Source of the DNA: Cryptomeria japonica
Taxonomy: Eukaryota; Streptophyta; Pinopsida; Cupressales; Cupressaceae
Assembly: GCF_030272615.1 (NCBI RefSeq)
Contig: NC_081409.1
Coordinates: forward strand, 19,468,260 to 19,532,259
DNA length: 64,000 bases
Direction: 5' to 3'
Part shown: in pieces, positions 57,359-64,000 of the stretch
Layout of the letters: every line of letters begins with the position of its first letter
How positions within the stretch are numbered: the stretch's first letter is position 1
Notes under the pieces: generated by a model
What the model saw: only the letters and a program-made list of their open reading frames with translations
The model's database searches: none
Told to the model about the DNA's origin: nothing
Made by a program: the position numbers and the translations under genes

Positions 57359-58652
57359 GACTCAATCAGTGATCTTTGTGTGATGAGTTAGCAGTATGGT
57401 GGAGGATAGATCGTGTTGCCATGTAAGCTTTGTGCATGTGAAGGATCTTGCATGAAGAAGACTATTCCTATCTACCTCAGGAATGAGCGAAGTCTGTCAA
57501 ACGGTGATAACGCGTAAAGGGTTATCAACCGCCATGAAATCGGTGAATAATGGACGATGGAGAATGTCTTGAGATCGATTCAAGATTGTTGCATTTAATG
57601 CAGTATGATTCAATGATCATGATCAAACCATTTGAATTGCTTAACCTAATAGGTTTAGGGTTTAGGGTTTTTGCTACCGACCTATATGTTTCCTATAAGG
57701 TCTATGTTGTGTTTCTTTCTGAAGTTGTTGGCAAAAGTTGTGAGTGTGTATCCAAGAGAAGTGATACGTGATTCTTGCTAGACCAAAGGAGAGAAGAGAT
57801 ATCTGCAAAGAAAATGTGCAGAAGGTGAAGAGGAGCCTAAACGGATCTGCATTAGCATTTAGTGTTGTTAATAGATCATTGTAATTCTTGTTGATCTCTA
57901 ACCACTTCAACAGTTGTAAAATCCCCTAACAGGGTAGCCTTAACTGGCTTGATTCAAAATCCCTTAAATCGGGTGGTCTTAACCGGCTTGATTAAAATCT
58001 CTTAACTGGGTAACTCGAAGCTAATGAGTTCTGAGAAGCTAGAGAGATTAGGAGATCCTTTCAGCTATTGAGTTCTTGAAATCCTCTAACAAGGTGACCC
58101 TATCGGGTTTAACCCTTAACCAGGTGATCCCTAACAGGATCGGTTCCTACCAGAACCTATTGTAATGTCCTTAACTGGACAAGGCTCCTAATAGAGTGGA
58201 CTTCTAAAGAGTTCAAAAAGCATCTTGTGGGTATTCATCCCCACCGTGGTTTTTCCCAGTTGGGTTTCCACATGAAAAATATGTGTGTCATGTGGAATGC
58301 TTTTGTCTTGTGATGCTTTGTTTTACCTGTTAAGCATATGAAGGTTCTATGTTTTATGCCTATCTATAGAACATATTGAACTCACTGTTGTGAAGATCTA
58401 ATGGTTAAGTTTACCTATTTAAGCATGAGAATATAATGATACAATAGTATTGAGCTAAGAGGGTAGCTTATTGAGTGACCTGTTCATGACTGAGTGAGCT
58501 GTACTGGATGTTACCAGTTGCACTCTGTTTTACCGGTATCCCTGGTTGTCAATCATTTGGGGTATTTGCTGTCAAACCGGTTTTGGACTATATTTGTGTT
58601 TGTACTTATTCACCCCCCCCCCCCCCTCTTAGTACCGGTTTGGTACTCATGG
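57359..58652 (+). repeat. 3' LTR of element C, right part, end truncated
   Basis: It resumes with the second GACTC copy and follows the 5' LTR to GGTACTCATGG. The expected terminal TTCATGATTGAGTTATCA is missing and is replaced by flank sequence. The poly-C run (58612-58626) is longer than in other copies. Confidence 0.92.
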
Positions 58653-58686
58653 TTTGGCAAAATGGTGTCACAAGATGTAAAAGTTG
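58653..58686 (+). repeat. Direct copy of element C's left flank
   Basis: It matches 30468-30501 base for base, starting TTTGGCAAAATGG. A normal element would have only a 5-bp duplication here. The last part forms a palindrome, GTAAAAGTTGC-TT-GCAACTTTTAC, at about 58676-58699. Confidence 0.9.
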
Positions 58687-59869
58687 CTTGCAACTTTTAC
58701 AAGTTGTCAAGCAACATTATTAAATTGTAATCCCAATGTCTAACCAAGTTCAAAATATGGTTATAACCATTAGAAACAATCAAGTCATGTATAAAAAGCC
58801 TCCCTTGGGTTGGGGAGTTGTTGTTGTTGTTGTTGTTGTTGTTTTTGTTGTATGTAATGTTTGGGAGTAAGGAATCAATAAATCTTGAATCTTTTTCTCT
58901 GCAATTTCTTACAATATTGTTGTAAAACCACTCATAACTTCCTTGTACAAATAGATTAGGATGTGAGAATAGGCTCATTTTAAATATCTATAAACCACCT
59001 TTCATTCAAGACTGATTTTGTAAGATTTAATTGAGATTTATTCTTTTGGTGGGTATTTTTCCAAAATTTGTTCTGAAACCCTAGGTGCAAGGGTTTGGAC
59101 TAAAAAATATGAATAATTCACCATTCCCTTGGATTCAGAAGGTGAAATCTTGGGGAATGGTAGATAAGGGATTCCTCCAAATGGGTTTTCTTTATTTTTT
59201 GCAGGGGACATGTTTTGGTGTGGTTTTGAGGCACTGAATGCCTAACATCTCCATGTGTTAGATTGTGGAAGCAAGGGTATGGCGAGTGATTTGGAGTTTG
59301 GGGTAAAAAAAAAGTGTGATTTCATAAAAATCTATGTAATCTCTCTATTTGTGACTTTTTCCTACCCCTGGAAGTGGAGTGGCACATGTGAGAGTGGAAT
59401 CCACGGTACTTCCTTTAGAAAATAGGCCTAATTGGAGGCCTAAAATTGACCTTTTCAGTCTAAAAAAACCCATAACAAGTTTTTCATATGATGACATGCT
59501 CTTTAATGGGTATATGAAAATGTGTTCCTTCTGCATTTGTGAGAAGTGGTTTGGAAGTTATTTGGCAAAAACCCTCTAAGAAGGCCTATAAGAGTGTGTG
59601 AGCCTTTAGGAAGAAACCCACATAAGGGAGTGTCTTCGGACTGAACCATTTCACATGGAGAGTGTATTTGGTGTCCAAATTTTTTTGACAATCCTAACCC
59701 AAGGATCCTTGGTCATTTTGTGAAGTTATGCTAAGTTTGGTGCAAACCAAGTTGAGGCAGCATTGCCTAGTGGATAGATGAATGGGTGTATTGTGCCTTG
59801 ATCCTTTGAAATTTGCCTTGATATCTTATTTGTGATTTGTTGATTCACCTAGGTCCTCTGCATTAGTGT
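58687..59869 (+). other. Old non-coding sequence between C and J
   Basis: No gene is seen. TATAAAAAGCC near 58792 and AATAAATCTTG near 58877 look like a promoter and polyadenylation signal of an unidentified LTR, a weak inference. A (TTG) microsatellite of about nine units occupies roughly 58816-58850. Small frames near 59379-59579 are not supported. Confidence 0.5.
58816..58850 (+). repeat. (TTG)n microsatellite
   Basis: A run of GTT/TTG trinucleotides with one TTTTT interruption. Confidence 0.9.
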
Positions 59870-60153
59870 CTTTGGTACAAGTTAGAGGTATTACCCCTTC
59901 CTAGTGTGAACTAATGTACATTTGGTTGTGCATTGGTCCAGTGAACAACTTGCATATTTTTATCTGGACTAATGCTTGGGTGCTTCCTCAAAGGGGGAGA
60001 AGGAGTAAGTTTCTTAGGGGGATTTATGCCCATCTTTGTCCTTGATGTCAATGGGAAAGAATTTATGAAAGATTCAAACAGTTGTTGATTTGTGTAGAGA
60101 GTGTCATGCATTTGTTGTTGATGGATGTTTCCATCAATGACAAAGGGGGAGAT
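59870..60153 (+). pseudogene. Last codons and 3' tail of a Copia remnant (element J)
   Basis: TTAGAGGTATTACCCCTTCC followed by GTGTGAACTAA parallels the polyprotein C-terminus of C (36280-36314). The rest of J's coding region is missing. Two PPTs, AAAGGGGGAGA at 59990-60000 and 60142-60152, mirror A, B and C. The second abuts the LTR. Confidence 0.72.
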
Positions 60154-61108
60154 TGTTGCAAATATGTTTTTGATGATTATGAGTGGTTGTTATTGATGTC
60201 AACATAATGTTTGTCATTGATATCTCTAATGTTCTTCATGTTGGTGATCCGAATAATGTGTTCTCGAAACCTTTGATACTTTGGAAGATGTGTTTCAGCA
60301 TAGATGATGTGTTGATGGATTTAATGTGTTGGTTATTAGATATGGTATTGATTGACGGTATTCATGTGTATATTGATTCCATTATTACTTTTGGTGTTTT
60401 GGGCAATGATGTTTGGGTTTGAATCAAGTCCGAAATTCAAGGATGTGTAGAATCTTTGGCATAGCATGTGATTCATGTTTTGGGTCCATAATTTGTAATG
60501 ATTGTAACGTGTTGATCTGACCGTTGATGTGTGTTGACCCATTTTAGATCTCTGTCTTGGATGACTTGCAAGATTATGCTTCGTGGAGGCAGTATATATG
60601 AGATTGATCTATATAAGTCAGCACGAAAAAGTGTGACATTGTTATTGAAGATATGTGAGACTAGAAAGGAAAGATCTGACTATTGATGATATGTGAGAGT
60701 GTGTTGGTATTGAGGCACCAGAAGCAGTCCGGTTTTGGAAATTGTGGTTCAGTGGTGGATTCTTTCTTTCATTCTCTCTTTCTTTGGCAATGATCCTTTT
60801 TCTGGGTAGTGAGCCCTCCTGCAGTGAGCATTCTGGTAGTGATCCACCCTTTGTAAAAATCACCTCAACCGGTGTCAACTTAACTAGTGTTTTATATTGA
60901 GAACTAACATTCTCCATGGTTTTTCCCTCCTTGGGTTTTCCACATCATATCTGGTGTTCATTGTGTGATTTATTATATGTTTATGTTTTCATGTTATAGC
61001 TATCTCATTTGATTTTGTTAGTTGGTCTGGATGTGAAAATAATAAAAGAAATTGATTTAAGTTATAAACTGACTCACCCCCCCCTCTCAGTTGCCCAGAT
61101 ATTCAACA
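60154..61108 (+). repeat. 3' LTR of element J
   Basis: 955 bp, TGTTGCAAATATG to ATATTCAACA. It has TCTATATAAG near 60610 (TATA) and the ACTCACCCCCCCCTC block before the end. It is not closely similar to the other LTRs here. No 5' partner is visible. Confidence 0.8.
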
Positions 61109-61355
61109 TGATCAATCAATCAATCTACAAATCACTCTAACCATTTCTTCTACCTAATCAAACCCATTCACATCATCAACTAGCCATTCTACTATCTCTC
61201 ATATAACATTTTTCTTATTTTGAGAGATCATTCGTGCCTTTAATGCACAAACAATATCTCAAAAGGGCATCCTACCTCCATCCCTTAGCATACTAGGGTA
61301 TAATTTTTACTTTGAAACAATGCTACTTCGAACATTGTCTCAAAGATGGGTAAAA
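61109..61355 (+). other. 3' internal tail of a Gypsy-type element (element I)
   Basis: Its last 60 bases (GAAACAATGCTACTTCGAACATTG..., CAAAGATGGGTAAAA) parallel F's tail next to its 3' LTR. No coding is seen. Confidence 0.6.
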
Positions 61356-62528
61356 TGTAGACACCTAGAATTGTCCCACACCTACAAACACCAATTTTTA
61401 CCGATGATTCCTTTATATTAATATTAATAATTTGAATTATTTAATTAATCTATATTCATTCTTCACAATTAATATTATCCTTTGATTTTAAATTAATTAT
61501 TCAACTCCCCTCTTAATCATTTAATCAATTGACCATTCCCTCTTAAAATTAATTAAATATTTTAAATATTTAATTAATCTTGATTATTTACTTTAATTAA
61601 ATGATCTTTATTGTTTAATTAAATTAAATTTTTATCTTCCCATAGTTAATAATTTCTTTAATTAATTAAATTATCTAATTATGTCCTCCAAATTAAATAA
61701 ATTTGTTAAATTTAATTTCCCTTCATTTCAAATAAATCAAATTTCTCTCCAAATTTGAATTGTAATGTCGTAAACTGTAGCCCGTGCAATTCCACATCAC
61801 ATAAGCACCTTCACTTTAGGTTGATTGAAGTTATTCATCCCCTATTTGTCCACATGGATTGCCTTGTCACCTCAAAATTTGGCATTCATCGAGCATGCTA
61901 ACCAATTGATTAATGGACTCTAGCATGCTGTGAATATGTTAGTTTGTAGGTGGTTATTTGAGAAGTATGCCTACGCTTGGAAGAGTTTGTAACACCTCTA
62001 TTCGTGGCCACTAACATCGAGATTCTTCTTGGGGTCTATATCTCATGCATTTTGGGACTTATGGATCATTTAGAGACTTTTTGTAGCTCTTGGCATCCCA
62101 TTCTTAATCTTCCATAGGTTTTTCCAACCTTTGAAGACCACCATTATCATAACTTCTTGGATAATTCGTAGTGCTGGTTTCTCAAGTGTTGCAGGGGAGT
62201 TCTTTATCTTTGTTTATTTGCATGTCCGTCATTTTCCATATAGTTAATCTATTATCTTGATTGTCTATATTTATCTTTATCATTTATTTTCTCAATCGTT
62301 TCCATTATTTGGGTTATCCATGGAGGTGGAAACAATGAAATGGGGGTTTGACTGAGGTAGACCTCTAAACAAAACCCCAAACATTTTTCTCTATTGTTTG
62401 TGTGCAAGGTTTTGATTGAAGAGAGAAGCTCATTTAGTAAGAGGCTTCAATTGTGGACCACTTGTGAGCTTCCAACCACCTCTTTCTCATTTTCTTTCAA
62501 CTTTTTGCATTCCTTCTTATTTAGTTTG
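61356..62528 (+). repeat. Gypsy-type LTR (element I), 3' end uncertain
   Basis: It begins TGTAGACACCTAGAATTG after a PPT-like tract. The first 400 bp are very AT-rich with repeated TTAATTAAAT. It has no clear CA end before the next LTR start at 62529, so it may be truncated by element H. Confidence 0.6.
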
Positions 62529-63270
62529 TGTAGACACCTAAAATTGTCCTGTCTAATTAAATAAATATTTTATTTATTTAATTACTTTAGCCTAATTCTT
62601 CTATTAATTGAATAAATCTTTATTTATTTAATTAATTCATTTATCCTCTTCTAGCCTTATTTCTCATTTAAATAAATACATTTATTTATTTAAATTATCC
62701 TTTTCTTAAATATTTAATTGATCCTATTTCCTCTATTAATTAAATGAATCTTTATTTATTTAATTAATTCATAGCCTTTTCTACCCCTGACACATGTCAT
62801 TCATCTCTTAATTCCTACACTACCTACCCTCTCATTATTTTTTTATTTCTTCTACCTACCCTATAATCATAGCCGACCATTTATCTTTTACACCTCTTAA
62901 TCTTATCCCTCCATTTCTTATAGCATCTTCTATATAAGAAGATACTTCCTTCATTATCAAGCCCCAACTATGGTTTTGAACTTTAAAAGGCAATCAAGTC
63001 TACTTGCAACCATACTTCCATTCTTTGTTGAGCTCTTGTGCACACAAAATCTAAGAGAAAATATATCAAGCAAGATCAATGGAGATAGGAAGAATGGAGA
63101 TCCAAACCCTATTGGACATGTGATGGTATAACCTTTGTGATTTCATTTGATTTGCATTTTCTTAGGTAATCTTCATATGTTATGATGGATCTTTGTTGTT
63201 GTTAGGCTAGGGTTTTGTGGTTGAATTCATTTAGTCTTTCAATATTGTTATTCCATTTTTACCATAAACA
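62529..63270 (+). repeat. 5' LTR of Gypsy-type element H
   Basis: 742 bp, TGTAGACACCTAAAATTG to TACCATAAACA. TATATAAG is at 62931-62938 inside a perfect inverted repeat (ATCTTCT at 62925 and AGAAGAT at 62937). A PBS-like sequence follows. Confidence 0.75.
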
Positions 63271-63273
63271 TTT

Positions 63274-63293
63274 TGGCATGCCTGATAGGACCC
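63274..63293 (+). promoter_or_regulatory. Primer-binding site of element H (tRNA not identified)
   Basis: TGGCATGCCTGATAGGACCC begins 3 bp after the LTR. It differs from the sites of E and F. Confidence 0.6.
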
Positions 63294-64000
63294 TTGTCCC
63301 TTTTCAGAGTTTATGTTTTTGAAGTTGCAGATCTGACATTTTCGACAAACTTTTGACATTTCCGCGTCTGCGCATCCTCGAACCACATTTTTGCTTTTCT
63401 ACCACGTTTGTGACCTCCGTAATTGCGTCTATATTTGGAATTATTTTATCTTATTCTGCAGATTGCAGGGTTGTGTCTCTGTTTTAAAACCACGTCTGTG
63501 AACCTTTCAGATGCGCCTATGTTCGGAAGTCATGTCTGTGTAATCTAGGCATGTCTGTGACAAATTTAGATGCATTTGTGATTTTCTGCCATGTCTATGT
63601 TAGGTTTAATCATGTATGTGTTTCAGATCTTGCATTTTTTAGTTTTTTATTTTGTTTTGAGGCTTTATTTCATCATTTGGATTTCAGATCTGGTTTATTT
63701 CGGGCTAACATCTTGTGATCTAGCTAATAAAATTGGTGCATCTTGTCTTGGAAGCGAATCGTCTTGTCGAAGGCTCCTATTTCACAAAGTTTTCTTTGGA
63801 TCTAAAATTTACCTAACTCGTTTGCTTGCAAGAAGGGGTAATCATTTGAATTTGTTGTAGGATCTTGACAAGGGTTTTCTTTTGATCTTTATTGTGTGCC
63901 TTGTTTTCATAGATTACCAAACACTTCAATTGGTGCACTAAAATTGAACTAGTGTCTTTTGTGTCTTAAGCAATAGGCTCTTTTTGTTTAATCTCTAGAG
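63294..64000 (+). other. Leader of element H with degenerate repeat array, runs off the window
   Basis: Between about 63360 and 63620 some eleven copies of a degenerate ATG(C/T)GTCTGTG-like core occur every 20-30 bp. No coding frame begins before the window ends. The GCGTCTG core resembles the array in F. Confidence 0.65.

Larger units (their letters stand above)
30500..58652 (+). mobile_element. Ty1/Copia element C, plus strand, 3' LTR split by element E
   Basis: The 5' LTR is 30500-32137, the PBS 32140-32151, the polyprotein 32207-36314, the PPT 36546-36556, and the 3' LTR 36558-36836 plus 57364-58652. Same family as B. Coding has many stops and at least two frameshifts. The 3' LTR lacks its last roughly 16-18 bp, and the flank shows a 33-34-bp direct repeat instead of a 5-bp TSD. 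Confidence 0.93.

Noticed and set aside
59379-59579. Cys-rich small frame (MCSFCICEKWFG) between C and J
   Set aside because: No similarity I can name, no flanking coding signal; surrounding sequence is non-coding.

Overview
The window looks like intergenic DNA of a seed plant with a very large, retrotransposon-packed genome. A conifer or other gymnosperm is my best inference, but it cannot be proved from this sequence. I found no intact host gene, tRNA or rRNA gene. Nearly everything is LTR retrotransposon sequence in nests up to three deep. The boundaries rest on TG...CA LTR ends, primer-binding sites (PBS), polypurine tracts (PPT) and 5-bp target-site duplications (TSD) read directly from the sequence. 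Letter names for elements (A, A', B ... K, K2, S) are mine.

Left block, 1-25740. Element G is a Ty3/Gypsy copy on the minus strand. Its gag/protease lies at 12651-14399, its reverse transcriptase, RNase H and integrase at 1240-4014, and its probable 5' LTR in pieces up to 25740. It has been split by a sister of element A (A', 1-1239, entering from the left edge), by a Ty1/Copia element B (4015-12650, minus, TSD CATAG), by element A (14523-22233, plus, TSD CCTTA) and by a solo LTR K (22415-24642, TSD CCTTA). K contains another solo LTR, K2 (22611-24044, TSD GTAAT). B's own 3' LTR contains a solo LTR S (5234-6291, TSD GATAG).

Middle block, 25741-30499. This is an old, heavily broken Copia copy D, whose 5' LTR was apparently the target for G.

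Right block, 30500-58652. Copia element C (same family as B, plus strand) has its 3' LTR split by E (36837-57358, TSD GACTC). E's gag reading frame is in turn split by F (39755-52369, TSD CTAGT). To the right are remnants J, I and H, all parts of further LTR elements; H runs off the window.

Three elements are the most interesting because they lack recognisable pol. A has a gag-like protein with four zinc knuckles plus a long unidentified ORF containing a Lys/Glu-rich helix. E has only gag and a protease-like domain, and its LTR carries a 31-bp tandem array of near-perfect hairpins. F has a Gln/Pro-rich unidentified ORF and, on the opposite strand, a decayed plant mobile domain (PMD) gene; 20-bp repeat arrays precede both coding strands. 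E and F share almost the same unusual PBS, so they may have used one autonomous partner. All coding regions are broken. Premature stops in C and in F's PMD gene, and those assignable in A and E, are mostly explained by C-to-T change. B and C share one stop codon that D lacks.
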